From assembly GCF_902497745.1 (NCBI RefSeq), contig NZ_CABVHJ010000003.1, positions 46,192-110,191 of the forward strand: 64,000 bases of DNA. The letters run 5' to 3'. A program made the position numbers and the translations under genes. How positions within the stretch are numbered: position 1 is the stretch's first letter; the number at the start of each line of letters is the position of its first letter. Source of the DNA: Pseudomonas fluorescens. GTDB lineage: Bacteria; Pseudomonadota; Gammaproteobacteria; Pseudomonadales; Pseudomonadaceae. Positions 35,010-43,500 of the stretch are shown piece by piece. Below the pieces are notes generated by a model. It saw only the letters and a program-made list of their open reading frames with translations, was not told the DNA's origin and ran no database searches.

Positions 35010-35972
35010 TCAGCTCAGACTTTCGTCAATCACCAACACCAATTTCCCGGAAACCGTATTACTCGCCAACTCCGCAAACGCCGCCTCGGCATCCTTCACC
35101 GCAAACGCCTTGGCCAACTGTGGACTCAACCGCCCCTCAGCAAACAACGGCCACACCTGCTGGCCTAGATCACTTAAGAGATCCGCCTTGAACTGATCGT
35201 CACGACTACGCAACGTCGAGCCCAGCAGTTGCACACGCTTGGCCAATACCTGCGCCAGATCCAGTTTCGCCTCACGACCGCCCATCAGACCGATCAACAC
35301 CCAACGTCCATCCAGCGCCATCAGCTTGAGATTCAACGCCGAATAATCGCCCCCCACCGGATCGAGAATCACATTGAACGGCCCGAAATCACGCAGGCTG
35401 TCCAGATCATCGGTGCGCACCACCCCGCCCTGCGCACCCAGCGCCTCGCAATAAGCCAGACGCTCGGCCGAACCGACGCTGACCCAGCAGGGATTGCCGA
35501 ACGCTTTGCACAACTGAATGGCGGCTGAACCGATTCCACTTGCGCCGGCGTGCAAGAGAACTTTCTCACCCGGTTTGAGCGCCGCAAGTTGAAATACATT
35601 CAGCCAGACTGTTGCATAAACCTCAGGCAATGCCGCCGCCTCGATCAGCGAGACGCCTTCGGGAACCGGCAGCACGTGCCGCCCGTCGACGACCACCTCT
35701 TCGGCCATGCCACCTCCAGCCAGCAAGGCGCAAACCCGATCGCCGACCTGCCAGGCACTGCCCGCGCCGACCTCGCTGATGACCCCGGAGCACTCAAGAC
35801 CGAGCACTTGGCTGGCCCCTGGTGGTGGCGGATAAAGCCCTGCTTTCTGTAATAAATCGGCGCGATTGAGACCCGCTGCCGCCACTTGAATGCGGACTTG
35901 TCCTACATCACACGTAGGACTCGGCTCTTCAACCCATGCCACTTGACCGTCAACGCCTTGCAATGCCTTCAC
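35010..35972 (-). CDS. NAD(P)H:quinone oxidoreductase, zeta-crystallin type
   Basis: 320 residues from a GTG at 35972 with GGAGG upstream. The medium-chain dehydrogenase fold is complete: GroES-like N-terminal half (GLNRADLLQKAGLYPPPPGAS, LGLECSGVISEVG), the nucleotide site LLHAGASGIGSAAIQLCKAFG and the DPVGGDYSALNLKLMALDGRWV segment. It lacks the zinc cysteines of alcohol dehydrogenases, as quinone reductases do. It is divergent from prc. Confidence 0.88.
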   Translation of the reverse strand: MKALQGVDGQVAWVEEPSPTCDVGQVRIQVAAAGLNRADLLQKAGLYPPPPGASQVLGLECSGVISEVGAGSAWQVGDRVCALLAGGGMAEEVVVDGRHVLPVPEGVSLIEAAALPEVYATVWLNVFQLAALKPGEKVLLHAGASGIGSAAIQLCKAFGNPCWVSVGSAERLAYCEALGAQGGVVRTDDLDSLRDFGPFNVILDPVGGDYSALNLKLMALDGRWVLIGLMGGREAKLDLAQVLAKRVQLLGSTLRSRDDQFKADLLSDLGQQVWPLFAEGRLSPQLAKAFAVKDAEAAFAELASNTVSGKLVLVIDESLS

Positions 35973-35998
35973 AGTGCCTCCATAGTGAGTCTGGACTG

Positions 35999-36026
35999 AG
36001 CCCGAAGCTGTAGCGCCGGGCTTTTT
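35999..36026 (+). terminator. Terminator-like hairpin just upstream of prc
   Basis: AGCCCG (35999-36004) pairs with CGGGCT (36016-36021), followed by TTTTTGC. It lies between divergent genes, so it cannot end either of them. It may stop antisense transcription from the oxidoreductase region or act as a leader attenuator for prc. Confidence 0.5.
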
Positions 36027-36077
36027 GCATTATGCGACCGGCTCTCGTAGAACCGGCGACTTCAAAGACGGCCTAAT

Positions 36078-38195
36078 ATGCGTTATCAATTGTCCCCGCG
36101 TCGAATCAGCATGAAGCATTTGCTCCCCAGCACCGCCCTCGCTCTTTTCATCGGTATCGGTTTGTTGCCGGTGTCGGGCAATACATTCGCAGCCAACAGC
36201 TGGGACAAATTGCAGCCTGATCGCGATGAAGTCATCGCCAGCCTGAACGTCGTCGAGTTGCTCAAGCGTCACCACTACAGCAAGCCGCCGCTCGACGATG
36301 CGCGCTCGGTGATCATCTACGACAGCTACCTCAAGCTGCTGGATCCGTCGCGCAGCTACTTCATGGCCAGCGACATCACCGAATTCGACAAGTGGAAGAC
36401 GCAGTTCGACGACTTCCTCAAAAGCGGCGACCTCAACGCCGGGTTCACCATCTACAAGCGCTATCTGGACCGCGTCAAGTCGCGTCTGGACTTCGCCCTT
36501 GCCGAGCTGAACAAAGGCGTCGACAAGATGGACTTCACCACCCGGGAAACCTTGCTGATCGATCGCAAGGACGCCCCTTGGCTCAAATCCACCGCTGAAC
36601 TCGACGACCTGTGGCGCAAACGCGTCAAGGACGAAGTGCTGCGGATGAAGATCGCCGGCAAAGAGCCGAAGCAGATCCAGGAAACCCTGACCAAGCGCTA
36701 CAAGAACCAGTTGGCGCGCTTGGACCAGACCCGTCCGGAAGACATCTTCCAGGCGTACATCAACACCTTCGCCATGTCGTACGATCCGCACACCAACTAT
36801 CTGTCGCCGGATAACGCGGAAAACTTCGACATCAACATGAGCCTGTCCCTCGAGGGCATCGGTGCCGTGTTGCAGAGCGACAACGACCAGGTGAAAGTCG
36901 TGCGTCTGGTGCCGGCAGGCCCGGCCGACAAGACCAAACAGGTCGCCCCGGCCGACAAGATCATCGGTGTTGCCCAAGGCAACAAAGAGATGGTCGACGT
37001 GGTCGGCTGGCGTCTGGACGAAGTGGTCAAACTGATCCGTGGCCCGAAAGGCACCGTAGTGCGTCTGGAAGTGATTCCGGCGAGCAATGCGCCGAACGAC
37101 CAGACCACCAAGATCGTGCCGATCACCCGTGAAGCGGTGAAGCTCGAAGACCAGGCCGTGAAGAAGTCCGTGCTCAACCTGAAACAGGACGGCAAGGACT
37201 ACAAACTCGGCGTCATCGAGATTCCAGCCTTCTACCTCGACTTCAAAGCGTTCCGTGCCGGTGATCCGGACTACAAGAGCACCACCCGCGACGTCAAGAA
37301 GCTGCTCACCGAGCTGCAGAAAGACAAAGTCGACGGCGTGGTCATCGACTTGCGCAACAACGGCGGTGGATCCCTGCAGGAAGCTACCGAGCTGACCAGC
37401 CTGTTCATCGACAAGGGCCCGACCGTACTCGTACGTAATGCCGATGGCCGTGTCGACGTACTCGAAGATGAAAACCCGGGCGCGTTCTACAAAGGCCCGA
37501 TGGCGTTGCTGGTCAACCGCTTGTCCGCTTCGGCTTCGGAGATCTTCGCCGGCGCCATGCAGGACTACCACCGCGCGCTGATCATCGGTGGCCAGACCTT
37601 CGGTAAAGGCACCGTGCAGACCATTCAGCCGCTCAACCATGGCGAACTGAAACTGACCCTGGCCAAGTTCTACCGTGTGTCCGGTCAGAGCACCCAGCAT
37701 CAGGGCGTGTTGCCGGACATCGACTACCCGTCGTTGATCGACACCAAGGAAATCGGCGAGAGCGCCCTGCCGGAAGCCATGCCGTGGGACACCATCCGCG
37801 CGGCAATCAAACCAGCGGCCGATCCGTTCAAGCCGTTCCTGGCTCAGCTCAAGTCCGAACATGACACGCGCACCGCCAAGGATGCCGAGTTTGTGTTCAT
37901 CCGTGACAAGCTGGCCCTGGCGCAGAAACTGATGGAAGAAAAAACCGTCAGCCTCAACGAAGCCGAGCGCCGTGCCCAGCACAACGACATCGACGCCAAG
38001 CAACTGGCGATGGAAAACATCCGTCGCAAGGCCAAAGGCGAAGAACCGCTCAAAGAGCTGAAGAAAGAAGACGAAGACGCCCTCGCGGCCGCCGACCCGG
38101 ACAAGGTCAAACCAGAAGACGATGCTTACCTGAGCGAAACCGGGCGCGTGCTGCTGGATTACCTGAAGCTGAGCAATCAGGTGGCCAAGAAGTAA
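36078..38195 (+). CDS. prc: Tail-specific (C-terminal processing) periplasmic protease
   Basis: 705 residues from ATG 36078; an inner ATG at 36111 (MKHLLPSTALALFIG) starts exactly at the signal peptide and may be the true start, since neither has a good ribosome site. Domains in order are an N-terminal Prc helical domain, a PDZ domain (about 235-325, MSLSLEGIGAVLQ), the S41 serine-protease domain with Ser in LSASASEIFAG and Lys in FGKGTVQ, and a C-terminal DUF3340 region. In P. aeruginosa the homologue (AlgO) takes part in MucA degradation and alginate control, so a similar envelope-stress role is likely. Confidence 0.92.
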   Translation: MRYQLSPRRISMKHLLPSTALALFIGIGLLPVSGNTFAANSWDKLQPDRDEVIASLNVVELLKRHHYSKPPLDDARSVIIYDSYLKLLDPSRSYFMASDITEFDKWKTQFDDFLKSGDLNAGFTIYKRYLDRVKSRLDFALAELNKGVDKMDFTTRETLLIDRKDAPWLKSTAELDDLWRKRVKDEVLRMKIAGKEPKQIQETLTKRYKNQLARLDQTRPEDIFQAYINTFAMSYDPHTNYLSPDNAENFDINMSLSLEGIGAVLQSDNDQVKVVRLVPAGPADKTKQVAPADKIIGVAQGNKEMVDVVGWRLDEVVKLIRGPKGTVVRLEVIPASNAPNDQTTKIVPITREAVKLEDQAVKKSVLNLKQDGKDYKLGVIEIPAFYLDFKAFRAGDPDYKSTTRDVKKLLTELQKDKVDGVVIDLRNNGGGSLQEATELTSLFIDKGPTVLVRNADGRVDVLEDENPGAFYKGPMALLVNRLSASASEIFAGAMQDYHRALIIGGQTFGKGTVQTIQPLNHGELKLTLAKFYRVSGQSTQHQGVLPDIDYPSLIDTKEIGESALPEAMPWDTIRAAIKPAADPFKPFLAQLKSEHDTRTAKDAEFVFIRDKLALAQKLMEEKTVSLNEAERRAQHNDIDAKQLAMENIRRKAKGEEPLKELKKEDEDALAAADPDKVKPEDDAYLSETGRVLLDYLKLSNQVAKK

Positions 38196-38263
38196 GGTGA
38201 TGGCAATTTAGTGCTGGCGATCCCCGGATCGTCATCAAACAGTCATCATTCTGTCGTGCAATA

Positions 38264-38313
38264 AAGGACTGGGAGCCACTCTCTTCATCGAGAGCGCTCC
38301 CAGTCCTTTTTTT
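38264..38313 (+). terminator. Rho-independent terminator of prc
   Basis: AAGGACTGGGAG pairs fully with CTCCCAGTCCTT and ends in seven T; an inner CTCTC/GAGAG stem extends it. It separates prc from the following signalling gene. Confidence 0.9.
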
Positions 38314-38329
38314 ATCGCCAGAGATTGCC

Positions 38330-40120
38330 ATGACCACGACCGAACAGCTGAGTGCCTTGAGCTCGATCCTGACTCAAAGCGGTTTACACAGCCTGTTCCA
38401 ACCGATCATCTCTCTCTCAGAACGGCGCATTCTCGGCTACGAAGCCCTCACGCGCGGCCCTTCCAACAGCCCTCTTCACTCGCCGATCGCGCTGTTCGCC
38501 GTGGCCCGTCAGGCCGGGCGTTTGAGCGAGCTGGAAATCGCCTGCCGCCAAAGCGCTTGTCGCCGCTTCAACGAGCAGCGACTGCCGGGCAAGTTGTTCC
38601 TCAACGTCTCGCCGGAATCCTTGCTTGAAGCCGCCCATCAACCGGGGCGCACCTTGCAGTTGCTGCAGGATTTCGGCATTCCGCCCAGCCAGGTGGTCAT
38701 CGAGCTGACCGAACAGACGCCCATCGACGATTTTCAGTTGCTGCAAACCGCCTTGCACCACTATCGGGCGATGGGGTTTTCCATTGCGCTGGACGATCTC
38801 GGTGCCGGCTACTCAAGCCTGCGGTTGTGGTCAGAACTGCGTCCGGACTACGTGAAGATCGATCGACACTTCATCGACGGCATCCATCAGGATGCGTTGA
38901 AGCGTGAGTTCGTCGGCTCGATCCTGCAAATCGCCAAAGCCTCGCGGGCGCAAGTCATCGCCGAAGGCATCGAGTTGCCGGAAGAACTCGCGGTGCTGAC
39001 CGAAATGGGTGTCGATCTGGTGCAGGGTTACTTGCTCGGCCGCCCTCAGGAACACCCTCCGCGCGATGCCCGCGCCTTGATGCCCAAACACGACAGCAGC
39101 AGCGTTGCGCTGAACGACGAAGGCAGCGACCTCAGCGCCCTGCTCAACGAGCAACCGGCCGTGCATCGCGATACACCGACCGCCACCGTGCTGGAAGCCT
39201 TCCGCCGCCAGGCCAACCTCAATTCATTGGCGGTACTCGACGAACAGGGCCAACCCTGCGGCATCGTCCATCGTCATTCCCTGTCCGATGCCCTGCTCAA
39301 ACCGTTCGCCACCGACCTGTTCGCCCGTAAACCGATCAGTCGCCTGATGAACGACGACTTCCTCGCCGTGGAAATGAGCCAGTCGCTGCAACAGGTCAGC
39401 CGCCTGATCACCAGCCGTGCCCGCCAGCGCATCGAAGAGGACTTCATCATCACCCTCAACGGCGGGTATCTCGGCCTTGGCAGAGTGATCGACGTACTCA
39501 AACTGATCACCGAACTGAAAATCCAACAGGCTCGTTATGCCAACCCGCTGACTCTGCTGCCCGGCAATGTGCCGATCCAGCAGTGCCTGACTCGCCTGTT
39601 GCAACAGGGACGAGAATCCGTCATCTGCTACGTCGACATCGACAGCTTCAAACCCTTTAACGATATCTACGGCTACGGACGGGGTGATGAAGTGTTGCTG
39701 TGTCTGGCGCAATGCCTCAACGAACGCGTCGACCCCTCCCGCGACTTCGTCGGTCACATCGGCGGCGACGACTTCCTGCTCGTCCTCGGCCCCGAGGATT
39801 GGCGCAAACGACTCAATCAGTTGCTTGATGACTTCCAGAGCCAGTGTCGACGTTTCTACCGCCCCGAACACCTTGAGGCTGGATGTTTTATTGCGCCGAA
39901 TCGCCAAGGGGTGCGGCAGGAGTTTCCGCTACTGTCACTGTCCATCGGCGTCGTGCATCTACAACCCGAAGCCTGCGCACACCTTGATGCCAGTCAGCTT
40001 GCGGAAATGGCTTCGCAGGCGAAGCATCATGCGAAGAATGTTCCGGGGTATAGCGTGCATGTTATCGAGAGCATGAAGGCGCTGCCCTTTATCGAAGCGC
40101 TCGTTTCAGGCCATCGTTGA
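38330..40120 (+). CDS. EAL-CBS-GGDEF protein (c-di-GMP signalling)
   Basis: 596 residues. The EAL domain (about 10-250) has all usual catalytic residues: EAL in GYEALTRG, N in LNVSPESL, E in ELTEQT, DD in ALDDLGAGYSS, K in VKIDRHF, E in VIAEGIE and Q in VQGYLLGRP, so phosphodiesterase activity is expected. A CBS pair (about 275-395) follows, then a GGDEF domain (about 405-590) whose signature reads GGDDF and may be weak or regulatory. It is soluble. The CBS pair suggests control by an adenine nucleotide. It is convergent with the Rhs immunity gene. Confidence 0.9.
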   Translation: MTTTEQLSALSSILTQSGLHSLFQPIISLSERRILGYEALTRGPSNSPLHSPIALFAVARQAGRLSELEIACRQSACRRFNEQRLPGKLFLNVSPESLLEAAHQPGRTLQLLQDFGIPPSQVVIELTEQTPIDDFQLLQTALHHYRAMGFSIALDDLGAGYSSLRLWSELRPDYVKIDRHFIDGIHQDALKREFVGSILQIAKASRAQVIAEGIELPEELAVLTEMGVDLVQGYLLGRPQEHPPRDARALMPKHDSSSVALNDEGSDLSALLNEQPAVHRDTPTATVLEAFRRQANLNSLAVLDEQGQPCGIVHRHSLSDALLKPFATDLFARKPISRLMNDDFLAVEMSQSLQQVSRLITSRARQRIEEDFIITLNGGYLGLGRVIDVLKLITELKIQQARYANPLTLLPGNVPIQQCLTRLLQQGRESVICYVDIDSFKPFNDIYGYGRGDEVLLCLAQCLNERVDPSRDFVGHIGGDDFLLVLGPEDWRKRLNQLLDDFQSQCRRFYRPEHLEAGCFIAPNRQGVRQEFPLLSLSIGVVHLQPEACAHLDASQLAEMASQAKHHAKNVPGYSVHVIESMKALPFIEALVSGHR

Positions 40121-40140
40121 TGTTATAGAACAACCGAAAA

Positions 40141-40557
40141 CTACCATGTGGACCGATCTTCACTAGCGGCTTTTGCTAGATCATGCTCCCAAACCTCCAT
40201 CGCAAACCGGTAGATATCCTGGAAAAAACCTCGGGGGTTTTCTAGGGCATCCCACTCTTCACGAGGCCAACTTGCAGCTTCGTATGGATCGATTTCAAAC
40301 AGGAGCTGGAAGTCATACTTTGGATTTCTGAGTTTCTCTTCCAAGCTTTCAACCAATACTAGCTTATGTCTATAGGTAAGATACGGAAGATTCAGACAAT
40401 ACCTTTTAATTAACAACTCTCTATCGGCAGAAACATTGGGGTTATAGATCTCAAGCTCTGCACCTCGAGTTTCTTCCCGATCATAAACATCAAGCACTCC
40501 TACAAACCACATTAAATTCGGTTCAAACGCTTCGTTAAGGTAGGGATTTTTCAGCAT
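40141..40557 (-). CDS. Probable immunity protein for the Rhs toxin
   Basis: 138 residues from the ATG at 40557 with an AGGTGA ribosome site; a GTG one codon earlier is the alternative. The protein is acidic and aromatic-rich (LMWFVGVLDVYDREETRGAELEIYNP, EEWDALENPRGFFQDIYRF), like many cognate immunity proteins, but I do not recognise its family. It begins only 8 bases after the Rhs stop codon, and its DNA is strikingly AT-rich relative to neighbours, as is the adjoining toxin tip. Function is inferred from this position. Confidence 0.7.
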   Translation of the reverse strand: MLKNPYLNEAFEPNLMWFVGVLDVYDREETRGAELEIYNPNVSADRELLIKRYCLNLPYLTYRHKLVLVESLEEKLRNPKYDFQLLFEIDPYEAASWPREEWDALENPRGFFQDIYRFAMEVWEHDLAKAASEDRSTW

Positions 40558-40565
40558 CACTTCAC

Positions 40566-43500
40566 CTATGTAGGGAATCCTGTAAATGGTTTTTGCGTAT
40601 TTACTTCATCAAATTTTACCTCAAACCAATTTAGGTGCTCATTTAAAATAGGATTTTGAACATCCCTTCTATTTGGCCTGTACCCACGCCCCGCACCCGG
40701 CAACTCTAGCCTCACTATTGGATTGTTATTCTGATCCACTCCGTTATGCATTATCAGACCATGCTTATCTTTCGTCATCGCTTTATTTAACGCCCCTAAG
40801 TGCATGCGCCAATTATAAAACTGCGAACTAAGGTTGCCTCGTGCACGCCTTGGAACAACTCCTGTATGAGGGTTCGCACCATTAATAGCGCGCTGCTTAA
40901 GTGCTCTATCCGAAATTTCCGGGCTGTGCTTTTCAACGGTGTGCATGCCATAAATATTTTCATATTCCAATACCCGTCGCTTCGCATTCGCCTCCGCCAA
41001 CTCATCAATCCTCGCCCTACGCTCCTGCGCCGTCATCTTCGGCAGCGCTGGTTCACCCTCATCAACCTTAGCCCCACCAAACCCACCCGGCACCTCACAC
41101 CCAGGCTTATTCGGCGGCGGGCAGTTAGAGCTCAACCCCAACGGATCCACCCACCCCGTCGGATTCGGCACGTACTGGTACTGATTCAACCCACCGGCCA
41201 ACTTGATCGGATCTGGCGTCAGATACCGCCCCAGCCGCGGGTCGTAATACCGGTGCCGGTTGTAATGCAGGCCGCTTTCGCCGTCGAAGTACTGCCCCTG
41301 AAAACGCAGCGGCTGGTTCAGGTAGTCGTCGCCGGCGAGGGTCAGCGTGGCGACTTTGCCGTAGGCGTCGTATTGCGCGGACCAGACGATGTCGCCGCTG
41401 TAGTCGGTGAGCTCCTGCGGGGTGCCGAGGTGGTCGAGTTGGTAGTAGAACGGGCAGGCCTTTTTCGGGCCTTTGCCGTCGAGCAGCGCCAGCGGGCGGA
41501 AGGTGCCGGGTTCGTAGACGTAGCTGCGGTATTCGTGTTCGCTGCTTTCGGCGACGAGGTGGTCGCCTTGCCAGAAGAACTCGGTGGTGGCGTCGCCGAC
41601 GGTTTTGCGGATGCGTCGGCCGAAGGCGTCGTATTGGTAGGACGCGGTCTGGCCGTCGGGACGGGTCAGGCCGATCAGGCGGTGCTGGCTGTCGTAGCGG
41701 TATTCAGTGACGAGGGTCTGGGCGCGGCCGCGACGTTCGCGGATCAGGTTGCCGAAGGCGTCGTAGTCGTAATGTCGATCGCCCTGCAGCAGCAGGCGGT
41801 TGCCTTTGATCTGGCTGGGGCCGGGGCGGTCCTGCATCAGCAGGTTGCCGGCCGGGTCGTGGGCGAAGCTTTCCGGCAGTTCGTCGCGTGAGTGGCGTAC
41901 GCGGATCAGCCGGTCGAGGGCGTCGTAGCCGTAGGTGCGCTGGCCGTGGCGAGTGTCGGCGATGTGCGCGAGATTGCCGTTGGCGTTGTAGGCATAATCG
42001 CGGCGGTACAACGCATCGCGCTGATGGCCTACGGCGTGGGCGAGTAATCGTCCCTGATCGTCGTAAGAATATTCGCTGAGCAGCAGGCCTTGCTGGCGTT
42101 GCAGTTCGCGCCCGGACTGGTAGACATGGCGGCTCAGCTCGGCCCCATTGAGGTCGATGCCGGTCAGCGCACCGCCCTTGGCGTGGCGGTAGTCGAGCAC
42201 GCTGTTGTCCGGCAGACGCAGGCGTTTGAGCTGGCCGCAGGCATCGTAGCGGTAACGCAGGGTGCCCCAGCCCTGATGCTCGGTGATCAGCCGGTCCTGG
42301 CGGTCGTACTCGAAGGCCAGCGGGTGTTGCTGGCCATCATCGACACCGATCAGTCGGCCGAGGCGGTCGTATTGGTAGGAAACCTTGATGCCGTCGGGCA
42401 GGGTTTTGAGCAGAAGACGCCCGGCAGCATCGCGCTCATAAGCGGTGACCAGTTGCGAGCCGTCATCACCGAACTCGGTCTTCTCCAGCAGATGCCCGTT
42501 GAGGTCGTAGGCGTACGCCGTGCGCCGGCCGTCAAAACCGCTTTCCTGACGGATCAGGCCCGTCGGCGTGTAGTCCAGCCGATATTTTTCCCCCGATTCG
42601 TTTTCAATCTCGGTGAGCAGCAGTTGCGCGTGGTCGTAGCGGTACTGCACCCGCGTGCCGTCGGGGTTGATCCGCCGCGAAACCAGGTGCAGATCGTCGT
42701 CATATTCATAACGGGTGATGCGCCCCAGTTCATCGCGCTCGGCGGTGACCTGACCGTAGGCGCCGTAGCTGTAGGCGCGGGTCGCACCGTCAGGAAACGT
42801 CGTCTGAATCAGTCGGCCAACGGCGTCCCAATGCTGACGGGTGACCGCAGCATGTTCGTCTGCGGTCGTCGTCCGTCGCCCCAGTGCGTCGTAGGAAAAG
42901 CGCCGCACGCCACCGTCGGGCAGGGTTTCCTCAACAAGCTGGCCAAGGTTGTTCCAGACCAGGCGATGGCGACTGCTGTCCGGATAGCGGATCGACAGCA
43001 ACTGGCCCCGGGTGTCGTAGTAGTAATGCGTAACCTGACCGTCGGGGTCGACCGCTTCGGTGACATCGCCCTCGGCATTGCGCCGGTAGATCCACACCGC
43101 CTCGCCGCGGGAGCGCTTGTGCAGGAAACCGTTGCGATACTCGTAGGACGTGGGCGCCTCATCCGGTGGAATCAGCGCCACCAGCCGTCCGACCTCGTCG
43201 TAGTGGTATTCGGTGACCGCGCCTAACGCATCCTGCTCGGCAATCAACCGCCCCAAAGAGTCATAGGCCTTGAGCTGCTCACCACCATCCGCCGAGACTT
43301 TACGCACCAGTCGCGCACGCTCGTCGTGGACGTAAACCTCTTCAGTGCCATCGACGTAATGCACCGCCACGCTGCCGTCGTCATTCCAGACGTAGCGCGT
43401 GTCCATCTGCGAAAACGAGGCCCAATGCCTGACACAGCGAGAAGCCTTGCCCGAACGTTCCCACTCCCAGAAGAAACTCGCGCCCCCAGCGAGTTGCCGC

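Noticed and set aside
36030..38003. 657-codon open frame antisense to prc
   Set aside because: The sense strand encodes a complete protease with signal peptide, PDZ and S41 domains. The antisense product has no recognisable motif.
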